Shown piece after piece: positions 26,729-35,657 of a DNA stretch of 35,657 nucleotides. The position numbers and the translations under genes are program-made. The notes beneath the pieces were generated by a model that did not search any database, was not told the DNA's origin, and saw only the letters and a list, made by a program, of their open reading frames with translations. The stretch is from contig JAHEEX010000011.1 of the NCBI GenBank assembly GCA_024640465.1, forward strand, positions 1-35,657, in the 5' to 3' direction. The DNA is from Sphingobacteriales bacterium. Lineage in GTDB: Bacteria > Bacteroidota > Bacteroidia > Chitinophagales > Chitinophagaceae. Each line of letters opens with the position of its first letter. Position 1 is the stretch's first letter.

Positions 26729-28388
26729 AATAATCATACTCCCTTCTATGCATATTCCAACGAATACCCAGTGAACCGATAACATTAGTTGGAACATTAT
26801 TCGTTTTCCGCAGGTAGAGATTGGTTTCAATAAAGAAATTCTCTTTCCATTCGTACGCAACCCAAAGGTTGGCATTCACCCATTGTGTTTCAACGGCAGA
26901 TCCGAAATAATTCCCCCTTTCCTGTGCACGGGTATCGTTATCGAGGAAAATATTATTGCCATAATTCTTACCGGCAGTATCCGATCCGCCCCACCATCCG
27001 GCAAGCCGGCCCTGCAGGTACCATTTTGGTGCAGGCTGATAGCGGGCAATGGCTACCAATTCGCGGATATTAGACATTAAGGGATGGGCCAGTGGTTGGT
27101 TATAATGCGTGTAATTTGCAACAGTGTCAAAATGCGAATAAGTGAATGGCCTTACAAGATTTGTTTCCAGTTGCAGGTCAAGGTTTTTCACCCCAAAAGC
27201 ATCAATATATTTTGCGCCAAGCTGAAGGGCCCATTTATTGGCCCACCATCCATCACCGGCCTTCAACTCACTCAATACAAATTCATCAAATAATAATTGC
27301 CCGTAAAACTGGAAACGACGCGCTACATTGGCTTTGAAATCCAGGCCCACAAAAGCATTGTCGGCACTGCCGTTTTGTTGCTCCGCCGGACGCAGGAACA
27401 TGATCGGATTAAGGTATGAGAATTCAAAATGGTTGACGCGGTCGAATACCACCCCCTCAAATAATCCCAGTGTAAGCCATTTAGGTGCGTTGAAGCTGAT
27501 ATGGTGGATAGCCATATACTTTTTGGGGAAAATACTATCTGTACTTCCGCGCTTATACTGTGCCGTTAGTTCAACAGTCTTACTCACATAATTCAGTCGC
27601 CATACCCTCAGGTTCAGGTTGAGGAAAAGGTAATTATTGGGATATTCACTCAGGAAAAGGCTGCGGTAACCATTTCCTATTGACTGCTTATCATACCCAA
27701 ACTGGATATCCAGAAATTTGGCGGCATTTACCGTAAAGCTTCCCCGTGCATCGAAATAATCTACCCCGGTTGTTTTAAATGTTTTGTAGAAACCATTTCC
27801 CGGAACTGCGCGGTATTGATTGATCCTGTTCTGCACAAACTTTGGGGCCCGCTCCTGGTTATCTGTCAGGTAAGTCTGAAAGCCTATGCGTTTTGCAATT
27901 AATCCCCTCGCCACAATACCCCTGGTATTCAGGAAAAGCATTTCGTCGCTTTCATTATCTGCCATAGCCTGTAGTTGTAAAACCGGATTCACAGCAAGAA
28001 AGAAATCAGGATTATCCACTTCTATTAAATTCGCCGGTGTTTTATAAAAAGTATTCCAAAGTGGTTTCTTGCTGGCAAAAGCAGATTTATCCCCGCTAAC
28101 CCATTCCAGGTTGTTCAGTTTGGACCGTTGTATATTATATTTATCAACTTTGCTGAGTTTTAAAGGTTCGGCGTCTTCCTCAAGCCGCTCTATGGCTTTA
28201 ATCCACCATTTTCGGTTAAAGGGCTTAATAAAGGAAAAATTCAGCACAGTATCTTTTTGGGCCTTTATCTCAAGTCGTTCGAGTAAAATATTTTCCTTGG
28301 ATCCTTGTTGAAAATAGGTAGACTGGGCGTTCACAGAAAAAGGAACAATAAAAAAAAGCAGTCTTAATGTGGTTTTTATAAATTGCAT
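26727..28388 (-). CDS. Outer-membrane protein, capsule assembly Wzi/gliding RemB-like
   Basis: Signal peptide MQFIKTTLRLLFFIVPFSVNAQ, beta-barrel-like C-terminus, and Wzi-like stretches such as VDYFDARGSFTVNAAKFLDIQFGYDKQSIGNGYRSLFLSEYPNNYLFLNLNLRVWRLNYV. Confidence 0.7.
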   Translation of the reverse strand: MQFIKTTLRLLFFIVPFSVNAQSTYFQQGSKENILLERLEIKAQKDTVLNFSFIKPFNRKWWIKAIERLEEDAEPLKLSKVDKYNIQRSKLNNLEWVSGDKSAFASKKPLWNTFYKTPANLIEVDNPDFFLAVNPVLQLQAMADNESDEMLFLNTRGIVARGLIAKRIGFQTYLTDNQERAPKFVQNRINQYRAVPGNGFYKTFKTTGVDYFDARGSFTVNAAKFLDIQFGYDKQSIGNGYRSLFLSEYPNNYLFLNLNLRVWRLNYVSKTVELTAQYKRGSTDSIFPKKYMAIHHISFNAPKWLTLGLFEGVVFDRVNHFEFSYLNPIMFLRPAEQQNGSADNAFVGLDFKANVARRFQFYGQLLFDEFVLSELKAGDGWWANKWALQLGAKYIDAFGVKNLDLQLETNLVRPFTYSHFDTVANYTHYNQPLAHPLMSNIRELVAIARYQPAPKWYLQGRLAGWWGGSDTAGKNYGNNIFLDNDTRAQERGNYFGSAVETQWVNANLWVAYEWKENFFIETNLYLRKTNNVPTNVIGSLGIRWNMHRREYDY

Positions 28389-28421
28389 GCAGCTTTGTGA
28401 CTTTAAATGTTAAATCAAGAT

Positions 28422-29762
28422 ATGCAAAAGTACCTTTTAAAAAATATACAGATCGTCAATGAGGGACAGATTTCTGTTGGTGATGTTTTACTAAGTGCTG
28501 GCCGGATTGAAAAAATTGCCCCGAAAATTGACAATATTCAAGGTGCACGTGAAATAAACGGGGAAAATAAATACCTATTGCCCGGTGCGATCGACGACCA
28601 GGTGCATTTTCGTGAACCTGGCCTGACCCATAAAGGTTCTATCTACACGGAAGCAAAGGCGGGTGTTGCAGGAGGAGTTACAAGCTTCATGGAGATGCCC
28701 AATACCAATCCACCGGCACTGACCCAGGCTTTACTGGAGGAAAAGTATACTATAGCTGCCAATACCTCACTCGCCAATTATTCGTTCTTTATGGGTACTT
28801 CCAATGACAATATGGAAGAAGCACTCAAAACAAATGATAAGAAAAAAGACATCTGCGGTATCAAGATCTTTATGGGTTCATCTACCGGTAACATGCTGGT
28901 GGATAATCACCTCTCACTGGACAGGTTATTTCGGGAGAGTGAAGTGCTGATTGCAACACATTGTGAGGTGGAGAAAATGATTCACGACAATTATAGCAGG
29001 TTAAAAAAAGTAAAAGAGATACTGGAACCTTCAGATCACCCCATCATCAGGAATGCTGAAGTTTGTTTTGAGTCTTCGCTGACGGCCATCCAGTTTGCGA
29101 AAAAGTATAACAGTCGCCTTCATATATTACATATCAGTACTGCCCGTGAATTGCAGTTATTTTCCAATATGCTTCCACTGGAAAAAAAGCGAATCACAGC
29201 TGAAGTATGTGTCCACCACTTGCACTTCACTGCCGATGATTATAAAACCCTCGGATACCAGATAAAATGTAACCCTGCCATCAAAGCAAGAGAAAACAGG
29301 GATGCTTTATGGGAAGCCCTTCTTGATAACCGTTTGGATATAATCGCTACAGATCATGCACCGCATGCATGGGAAGAAAAAACCGGGCCTTACGAAAAAG
29401 CCCACTCCGGATTGCCCCTGGTTCAACATAGTCTACCATTGATGTTGTATTATTACAAGCAGGGAAAGATCAGCCTGGAAAAGATCGTGGAAAAAATGAG
29501 CCATGCTGTGGCTACCTGTTTCCAGGTTTCAAACCGTGGGTATATTCGTGAAGGATATTATGCAGACCTGGTTATTGTTGATATGGAAAAACCAAATACT
29601 GTTTCGAAAGAAAATATCCTGTATAAATGCGGGTGGAGTCCTCTTGAAGGGTTTACATTCCCCGCCACCATCACACATACTTTTGTTAATGGTCATCTTG
29701 CATTTGAAAATGGCCGTTTTGATGAAAGTGAAAAAGGAATGCGTATGCAATTCTCCCGATAA
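28422..29762 (+). CDS. Dihydroorotase (amidohydrolase)
   Basis: LPGAIDDQVHFREPGLTHKGSIYTEAKAGVAGGVTSFMEMPNTNP, GIKIFMGSSTGNMLV, LHILHISTARE, IIATDHAPH. Start could be 28407 (MLNQD) or 28422 (MQKYL). Confidence 0.92.
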   Translation: MQKYLLKNIQIVNEGQISVGDVLLSAGRIEKIAPKIDNIQGAREINGENKYLLPGAIDDQVHFREPGLTHKGSIYTEAKAGVAGGVTSFMEMPNTNPPALTQALLEEKYTIAANTSLANYSFFMGTSNDNMEEALKTNDKKKDICGIKIFMGSSTGNMLVDNHLSLDRLFRESEVLIATHCEVEKMIHDNYSRLKKVKEILEPSDHPIIRNAEVCFESSLTAIQFAKKYNSRLHILHISTARELQLFSNMLPLEKKRITAEVCVHHLHFTADDYKTLGYQIKCNPAIKARENRDALWEALLDNRLDIIATDHAPHAWEEKTGPYEKAHSGLPLVQHSLPLMLYYYKQGKISLEKIVEKMSHAVATCFQVSNRGYIREGYYADLVIVDMEKPNTVSKENILYKCGWSPLEGFTFPATITHTFVNGHLAFENGRFDESEKGMRMQFSR

Positions 29763-29792
29763 CACATCTCATTAAAAAGATTCAAGCAGAAA

Positions 29793-31109
29793 ATGCAGAT
29801 TGATGCAACGTCATATAATGATCTTTCCATCTTCCATACCGAAGAAGAATTCTCTGTTTTTCATAAACTCAATTTCACCAGAACTGCAGCGGGTAAAGAA
29901 TGGCTGATCCGGTATTTCAGGGAACCATTCGACAAACTTGATCAAATACATTCAACGCAGCAGATACTGAAAGTAATCCATAGAAAAGTAACCGATTGGC
30001 CGGAAACAATCACCAATGGCACTTTATTGGTTATGGAAAAGTTTCTCGACTATAACCTCGACCCTTTGCCGGAAACGGCAGATAATATGAACAGCTATCT
30101 CTACAGGCTGTTGCATTCACCTGATTTTTCTCTTGCCAGGTATTCGCTTACCCACCTGCATGAATTTGTACTGGGATTCCAGAAGCTGGTGGTGATCCTG
30201 GATGAGCCCGATGCTCCAGCCAGATTGCAAACGCTTTTATCGCAGGCACGCATTCTCCTGCAGCATCCGCAACTGGATGAATTGGGAAAGCGTCCTTTAA
30301 AGAAACCTTTTACGGTAAGGGAGACCGTATATTATGGACGCTTCTTTCATGATAAATTTCGCAGCAGTGCCATACAACTGATCCAGATCTATAGCCAGTT
30401 TGATGCCTGGTACTCCATGGCAATGGCGGTGCATACATACAACCTGCATTTCCCTGAAATGGTGGAAGAACCAGATCCATTTATTGAAGCCAAAGGATTG
30501 TATCATATTTTATTGGCTAACCCGGTATCATATGATCTTGAGATGAGTCCGCGAACAAATTTTATTTTTCTCACCGGCGCAAATATGGCGGGAAAAAGCA
30601 CCTTCATCAAATCGGTTGGACTTTCCGTTTTCCTTGCGCATATGGGTATGGGTGTACCGGCGGCATCAATGCGTCTAACACTTTTTGATGGGATATTGAG
30701 TAATATTAATGTCGTGGATAATATAGTTAAGGGAGAAAGTTATTTTTACAATGAGGTGCAGCGCATTAAAAATACCGTTCAAAAAATAAATGATAACCGC
30801 CGATGGCTGGTTTTAATTGATGAAATCTTCAAAGGCACGAACATACAGGATGCCATGAAATGCTCAACAACTGTGATAAAAGGGCTGATAAAAATTAACC
30901 GCGCACTTTTCATTCTTTCAACACATTTATACGAGATCGGGGAAGAATTGAAAGCTTATCCGAATATCTGTTTCAAATATTTTGAAACCCATATATCAGA
31001 AGATCAGCTTGAATTCAGTTACCAGTTAAAAGATGGCATCAGCAACGACCGCTTGGGTTATTTAATTTTGAAAAGAGAAAAGGTAGTTGAGCTTTTAGAA
31101 AATTTGTAA
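29793..31109 (+). CDS. MutS-family ATPase (core + ATPase domains, lacks mismatch-recognition domain)
   Basis: Walker A TGANMAGKSTFIKSVGL, SYFYNEVQRIKN, Walker B LVLIDEIFKGTN, STHLYEI. Confidence 0.9.
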   Translation: MQIDATSYNDLSIFHTEEEFSVFHKLNFTRTAAGKEWLIRYFREPFDKLDQIHSTQQILKVIHRKVTDWPETITNGTLLVMEKFLDYNLDPLPETADNMNSYLYRLLHSPDFSLARYSLTHLHEFVLGFQKLVVILDEPDAPARLQTLLSQARILLQHPQLDELGKRPLKKPFTVRETVYYGRFFHDKFRSSAIQLIQIYSQFDAWYSMAMAVHTYNLHFPEMVEEPDPFIEAKGLYHILLANPVSYDLEMSPRTNFIFLTGANMAGKSTFIKSVGLSVFLAHMGMGVPAASMRLTLFDGILSNINVVDNIVKGESYFYNEVQRIKNTVQKINDNRRWLVLIDEIFKGTNIQDAMKCSTTVIKGLIKINRALFILSTHLYEIGEELKAYPNICFKYFETHISEDQLEFSYQLKDGISNDRLGYLILKREKVVELLENL

Positions 31110-31110
31110 T

Positions 31111-31187
31111 ACTTCTTTGCGTCCATTGTGTCTTTGTAGTTATTGTATTTATTTTCGATTTTCCACTTTCAATTTTCGATTTTCTCA
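31111..31187. repeat. Degenerate heptameric tandem-repeat array C
   Basis: Intergenic sequence divides into 11 heptads in one phase: ACTTCTT TGCGTCC ATTGTGT CTTTGTA GTTATTG TATTTAT TTTCGAT TTTCCAC TTTCAAT TTTCGAT TTTCTCA. The last five are clearly related. It shares the 16-mer TTTCGATTTTCCACTT with array B. Confidence 0.7.
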
Positions 31188-32747
31188 AGTTCCCCAGTTT
31201 TCCCGATCCAGGCTTCTGTATTGTATCGCTTCGGCTATATGTTCTGGTAATATTTGTTCGCACCCTCCCAGGTCAGCAATGGTCCTCGATACCCGAAGAA
31301 TACGGTCATATGCCCTGGCAGAAAGGTTGAGTTTATCCATGGCCACTTTCAGTAATTGCCGGCATACGGGATCAAGAACGCAGATCTCTTTCAAAGATTT
31401 ATTACTCATTTGTGCATTGGCATAAATACCCGGATCCTGCATAAAACGTATTGCCTGAATCTCCCTTGCTTTGATCACTCTTTGACGGATCATTTCGGAA
31501 GATTCACCCGGTAAAACCTGTGACAATTCAGTGAATGGCACCGGGGTTACTTCAACATGCAGGTCAATCCTATCCAATAAGGGGCCCGATACTTTATTCA
31601 GGTATTTCTGAACAACCCCGGCAAGGCAGGAACATTCCTTATCCGGATGGTTATAGTAACCGCATGGGCAAGGGTTCATGGAAGCTACAAGCATAAATGA
31701 GGCCGGAAAATCAACAGCAATACGTGCCCTGCTGATGGTTACCTTTCGTTCTTCCATGGGCTGCCGCATTACTTCCAACACCGTTCTTTTGAATTCAGGT
31801 AATTCATCGAGAAAGAGTACGCCATTATGAGAAAGAGATATTTCACCAGGTTGAGGGATGCCACCTCCGCCAACTAACGCCACATCGCTGATGGTATGAT
31901 GAGGTGAGCGAAAAGGCCTTTTTGAAACAAGTGTGGCATGTTCAGGAAGTTTACCGGCCACACTGTGGATTTTAGTTGTTTCCAGTGCCTCCTGTAATGT
32001 TAAAGGAGGCAGAATGGTTGGCAGACGCTTTGCCAGCATTGTTTTGCCGGCACCAGGCGGGCCAATGAGGATCACATTGTGCCCGCCTGCCGCCGCTATT
32101 TCCAGGGCCCGTTTGATATTCTCCTGGCCCTTTACTTCAGCAAAATCTGTTTCAAAGTGATCTTGAGCAGCTAAAAATTCTTCCCGTACATTTACGGATA
32201 TAGGTTGCAGTGATTGCTCACCTCCTTCAAAAAAATCAATCACTTCCTTAATATGACTAACGCCGTAAACATTCAGGTTGTTGACCATCCCGGCTTCACG
32301 TGCATTTGATATCGGAACTATGAGTCCTTTGAAAAGATCTTTTCGAGCTTGAATAGCAATAGGCAGGGCTCCTTTGATGGGCCTGACTGCACCTTCGAGG
32401 CTCAGTTCACCCATCAAAAGATAATCCTGCAGTTTTTCCCAGCACCTTATTTGTTCCGAAGCTCCTAACACACCCATTGCAATAGGCAAATCAAATGCCG
32501 TCCCACTCTTCTTCACATCAGCAGGTGCCAGGTTAACCACGATCTTCGTTCGTGGCATCTCATAGTTATTAGATTTGATCGCACTTTCCACCCGGTACAT
32601 ACTTTCCTTTACCGCACTGTCAGGCAACCCAACAATGAAATATTCCTTACCCTGGGCATCCCAGTTTACTTCTACCGTAATGGTCAACGCCTCCACCCCA
32701 TGCACTGTACTACCGAATGTTTTTACGAACATGATGTGAAAGTACAT
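31185..32747 (-). CDS. YifB/ComM family Mg-chelatase-like AAA+ ATPase
   Basis: VEVNWDAQGKEYFIVGLPDSAVKES, ILIGPPGAGKTMLAKRLPTILPPLT, FRSPHHTISDVALVGGG, GVLFLDELPEF, MNPCPCGYY. ATG at 32732 (MFVKTFGS) is an alternative start. Confidence 0.93.
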   Translation of the reverse strand: MYFHIMFVKTFGSTVHGVEALTITVEVNWDAQGKEYFIVGLPDSAVKESMYRVESAIKSNNYEMPRTKIVVNLAPADVKKSGTAFDLPIAMGVLGASEQIRCWEKLQDYLLMGELSLEGAVRPIKGALPIAIQARKDLFKGLIVPISNAREAGMVNNLNVYGVSHIKEVIDFFEGGEQSLQPISVNVREEFLAAQDHFETDFAEVKGQENIKRALEIAAAGGHNVILIGPPGAGKTMLAKRLPTILPPLTLQEALETTKIHSVAGKLPEHATLVSKRPFRSPHHTISDVALVGGGGIPQPGEISLSHNGVLFLDELPEFKRTVLEVMRQPMEERKVTISRARIAVDFPASFMLVASMNPCPCGYYNHPDKECSCLAGVVQKYLNKVSGPLLDRIDLHVEVTPVPFTELSQVLPGESSEMIRQRVIKAREIQAIRFMQDPGIYANAQMSNKSLKEICVLDPVCRQLLKVAMDKLNLSARAYDRILRVSRTIADLGGCEQILPEHIAEAIQYRSLDRENWGT

Positions 32748-32800
32748 TGCCGGAGAGGCGATTCAATGTTGAAAGCAACGGAAAAAGAAGAGAAAAAAAC

Positions 32801-33014
32801 AGTCACCAGTAGCCAGTTGACAGTCGCTAAAAACAGCCGGAACAATAGTCAGGAGTCAGGAGTCATTAGTCGAGAGTCAACAGCCAAAGGCGGAATTAAG
32901 TAGTAGCTATTACGATTAAATTGAGATACAATTTAAGCTTGCTCACATGTCTTTGGCTGTTGACTCTCGACTAATGACTAAAGACTTGTATTTGGCTGTT
33001 GATTGGCGACTGGC
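32801..33014. repeat. Degenerate heptameric repeat array D with 29-bp perfect inverted repeat
   Basis: Plus-oriented AGTCNNN units (AGTCACC AGTAGCC AGTTGAC AGTCGCT; AGTCAGG AGTCAGG AGTCATT AGTCGAG AGTCAAC AGCCAAA), then inverted units (TTTGGCT GTTGACT CTCGACT AATGACT AAAGACT ...). Perfect inverted arms at 32861-32889 and 32951-32979. Confidence 0.85.
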
Positions 33015-33019
33015 GTAAG

Positions 33020-33877
33020 TTATTTACAAAAGTATTTAAACAAAGTCCTGCCGCTTTGAAAGGGCGTTCCACCGGCATCATCACCATCTGCGTACCATTC
33101 TGTAAGGTATCCGTCTGAAGAAAATTTGTACTTGCTGAAATTCATGGTATATACTTCATCGATTACTCCTGAATCATCATAAAGCGTAACAACATATTTT
33201 TTTACCAGGTTCCGGGATTTCTTACCCAGGTCGAGTCCCATTATATAAAGGGCGTTTTCAAAACCATCAGGCATTACCTGGATAAAGTTTTTTGCAGTCT
33301 GGCTGGCATCATATTCAAGTGTGACCGTCATCACTTTTTGAGTTACACCAGGCACAGCCACAACACCATCAATGGCAACCAGGTTCTGACCAGACCATAC
33401 GAAAGAATACCGGAGAATTGGAAAAACGACACCCGTTATAAATATTTCTTTTTCTACCAGGTAACCGTTACCGTCATACTTGTACACATAAGATAAGGTA
33501 TCCCCCGGTGTCCCCGAAAAGTCTGTAGTCTTGAATCCCTTTACCCGCTTATTGGCATCCGTAAGAAAATAATCTGATGGAGAAACCCTGATAGTATCTC
33601 CTTTATATTGGAAAGTTCCCTGAAATTGCATGGTGCCGCTGACACTATCATAGATTTCAACTTTTTCAGCGAGGCCTGATAAATTGAATTTGGTGAAATA
33701 AGAAAATAAGCCCTGGCCTGTAAGTGAATCAGCAGTTATTATCTGGTTAACAGTACAATTATTTCCCAGGGGGGGATCAACTGTATTTCCACCACCTCCG
33801 TTTTCCAAACTCTTTTCCTTAGCACAGGAAAACAGGACAAGAAATGCCGCCATGTAAAACCAATATTTTCTCATCAT
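33020..33877 (-). CDS. Hypothetical lipoprotein
   Basis: 285 aa ORF, N-terminus MMRKYWFYMAAFLVLFSCAKEKS lipobox. No family recognised with certainty. Confidence 0.78.
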   Translation of the reverse strand: MMRKYWFYMAAFLVLFSCAKEKSLENGGGGNTVDPPLGNNCTVNQIITADSLTGQGLFSYFTKFNLSGLAEKVEIYDSVSGTMQFQGTFQYKGDTIRVSPSDYFLTDANKRVKGFKTTDFSGTPGDTLSYVYKYDGNGYLVEKEIFITGVVFPILRYSFVWSGQNLVAIDGVVAVPGVTQKVMTVTLEYDASQTAKNFIQVMPDGFENALYIMGLDLGKKSRNLVKKYVVTLYDDSGVIDEVYTMNFSKYKFSSDGYLTEWYADGDDAGGTPFQSGRTLFKYFCK

Positions 33878-33902
33878 ATTTTAATTGTGCTGGAAATTGT
33901 AA

Positions 33903-34616
33903 TCAGGATATTTGTACTTCGTCATTTACAGTTGCGCTGGTTTCAACAGTTGAATGAAATCCTTCATCTGAAGTATTAAAAAAACGCTTCTGGAAAAGCA
34001 GGATAAATAGTACACCAAAAGAAATGGAAGCATCTGCGATATTAAAAACCGGACGAAAAAATTCAAAAGTTTCTCCGCCCCAAACAGGTACCCAGCCTGG
34101 AAACTTTGCATCAGTTATAATGGGAAAATAAAGCATATCCACCACCTTGCCATGCAGAAAACCGGCATATCCGCCGGAAAACCCTTTTTGGGAAGCTGAT
34201 CGTGCTATATTCTGAACATATGGATCGCTGTTCTCAAACAGCAACCCATAAAACAAACTATCTATCAGGTTACCTATTGCACCAGCATAGATCAGTGTGG
34301 CACAAATGATAAATCCAATGTGATATTTTTTTCGGATGATATAGGCCAGGTAGAATGTACCAAAAATAACTGCCAGTAAACGAAACAATGTAAGGGCCAT
34401 TTTACCCCATTCCCCACCCAGTTTCCAGCCATATGCCATTCCCTCATTTTCTATAAAATGCACCCGGAACCAGGAAAGTCCGGAGATAACCTCGTGTTCC
34501 TGTCCCAGGTAATAATGTGTTTTGATAAATATCTTCAGCGCCTGGTCGGCCAGCAGGATAAAAAAAGTTAACAGGAATACATGCTTTAATTTCACCAGAT
34601 CAGATTTGAGGAGCAA
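33903..34616 (-). CDS. lspA: Lipoprotein signal peptidase LspA (prolipoprotein signal peptidase II)
   Basis: FFILLADQALKIFIKTHYYLGQEHEV, FIENEGMAYG, GAIGNLIDSLFYG, VVDMLYFP, FNIADASISFGV. Confidence 0.95.
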   Translation of the reverse strand: MLLKSDLVKLKHVFLLTFFILLADQALKIFIKTHYYLGQEHEVISGLSWFRVHFIENEGMAYGWKLGGEWGKMALTLFRLLAVIFGTFYLAYIIRKKYHIGFIICATLIYAGAIGNLIDSLFYGLLFENSDPYVQNIARSASQKGFSGGYAGFLHGKVVDMLYFPIITDAKFPGWVPVWGGETFEFFRPVFNIADASISFGVLFILLFQKRFFNTSDEGFHSTVETSATVNDEVQIS

Positions 34617-34723
34617 ATATAGGAAGAAAGCCCTTGTTTACATAGCCGGAACAGCTAAAACCACGCCAATGTTCCATCATACGGTGTAAATATGCCTGAT
34701 ATAACAAACCGGAAACCAATCAA

Positions 34724-35657
34724 TTAATCCTCGAAATAAACCCTTTGGACACGCTGTGATATCCCTGTTAATATCTCATAAGGTATCGTACCTGCCCATT
34801 CTGCCAGTTTTGTTACCGGTAAATCCTGACCAAAAATGATTACTTCTTCACCCGCAAGAATCTCAGGATGTCCGGTGATATCTACCATAGTCATATCCAT
34901 ACAAACACTTCCGATAACCGGGAAAAAAATTCCCCTGATCAACACCCTACCTGCTCCATTACCCAAACTGCGCGGATATCCATCGGCATAACCAATACGA
35001 ATGGTAGCAACCAGGGAATCCCGTATTAGTTTGCCTTTTCGGTTATACCCTACTGTTTGACCTGCTGCAACCTGCCTAACCTGGGCAACCGTTGTTTTAA
35101 GGCAGGAAACCTCTTTTAACTTCGAAACCCGGGAAAAAGAAGGATCCACACCATATAGACCAATTCCAAGTCGAACCATATCCAATTGTAATGAAGGATG
35201 CCGTAAGATTGCGGAAGAATTTGCCAGGTGCCTGGTAAAACCATACTGTAAAATATCTTGTAAGGTATTGCATGAATCCAGAAATATACTGGCCTGCTCC
35301 CTTGTAAACTCATCTTCAGCAGGATCTTCACTGGCAACGAGGTGACTGAAAACAGTTTGTACACGGAAAGATTTTGTATGCGTGAGAAACTCCCCCAGTG
35401 CAATTGTTTCTTCCGGAGCAAAGCCCAGCCGATGCATCCCGGTATCAAATTTAATATGAACGGGATAATCAGTGATACCTTCCGTTTGGAGAAAATGATC
35501 AAAACTTTGTGCAATGTCAAATGAAAATAATTCCGGTTGAAGGTCATAATTTGTTAATGCTGAAAAACTCCGTTCTTCTGCATTCATCACCATAATGGGC
35601 AACCGAATTCCGGCTTTACGCAAATCCACCCCCTCATCCGTATACGCCACGGCCAGG
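34724..35657 (-). CDS. Alanine racemase domain (5' end truncated by window edge)
   Basis: VHIKFDTGMHRLGF, RHLANSSAILRHP, VRLGIGLYG, GYNRKGKL, RIGYADGYPRSLGN, SVCMDMTMVDIT. The reading frame continues to the last base of the window, so the real start lies outside; it may be the Alr half of a MurF-Alr fusion. Confidence 0.9.
   Translation of the reverse strand, partial: LAVAYTDEGVDLRKAGIRLPIMVMNAEERSFSALTNYDLQPELFSFDIAQSFDHFLQTEGITDYPVHIKFDTGMHRLGFAPEETIALGEFLTHTKSFRVQTVFSHLVASEDPAEDEFTREQASIFLDSCNTLQDILQYGFTRHLANSSAILRHPSLQLDMVRLGIGLYGVDPSFSRVSKLKEVSCLKTTVAQVRQVAAGQTVGYNRKGKLIRDSLVATIRIGYADGYPRSLGNGAGRVLIRGIFFPVIGSVCMDMTMVDITGHPEILAGEEVIIFGQDLPVTKLAEWAGTIPYEILTGISQRVQRVYFED

Noticed and set aside
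26681-26875. Minus-strand 64-aa ORF ending MIIENKEYRIRNKEVKGK
   Set aside because: Its C-terminus is a readthrough of the heptad array and the rest overlaps the Wzi-like CDS in another frame.

Overview
The window looks like a Bacteroidota chromosome segment (Chitinophagaceae-like by gene content and by T9SS/PorT-type proteins; this is inference, not measured). Most of it is ordinary coding sequence: an arginine deiminase-like protein and a CtlX-like amidinotransferase-fold protein; a TPP-dependent enzyme with an FMN-dependent alpha-hydroxy-acid dehydrogenase; an AraC regulator divergent from a putative sugar/sugar-acid catabolic operon (DUF1080 + sugar isomerase/epimerase-like fusion, IlvD/Edd dehydratase, two SDRs, exported Dabb protein); a divergent pyruvate kinase-like protein; an octaheme c-type cytochrome with HEAT/TPR-like repeats; a DUF1349 protein; a T9SS type B-sorted protein; YkuK; EngB; UbiE/MenG; PorT-like; a lipoprotein beta-carbonic anhydrase; a Wzi/RemB-like protein; dihydroorotase; a MutS-family ATPase; YifB/ComM; LspA; and alanine racemase (5' end outside the window). 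The most interesting structure not explained by genes is a set of degenerate 7-bp-period (heptad) repeat tracts. They lie in short, mostly convergent intergenic gaps and repeatedly abut or overlap stop codons (about 23311-23408, 26617-26728, 31111-31187, 32801-33014). Short dispersed copies of a related-looking motif (TTAACCGC[G/T]AAG...) also sit at gene ends. There are also two REP/MITE-like inverted-repeat elements (2822-2954 and 16801-17059). No tRNA, rRNA, CRISPR array or intact transposase was recognised.
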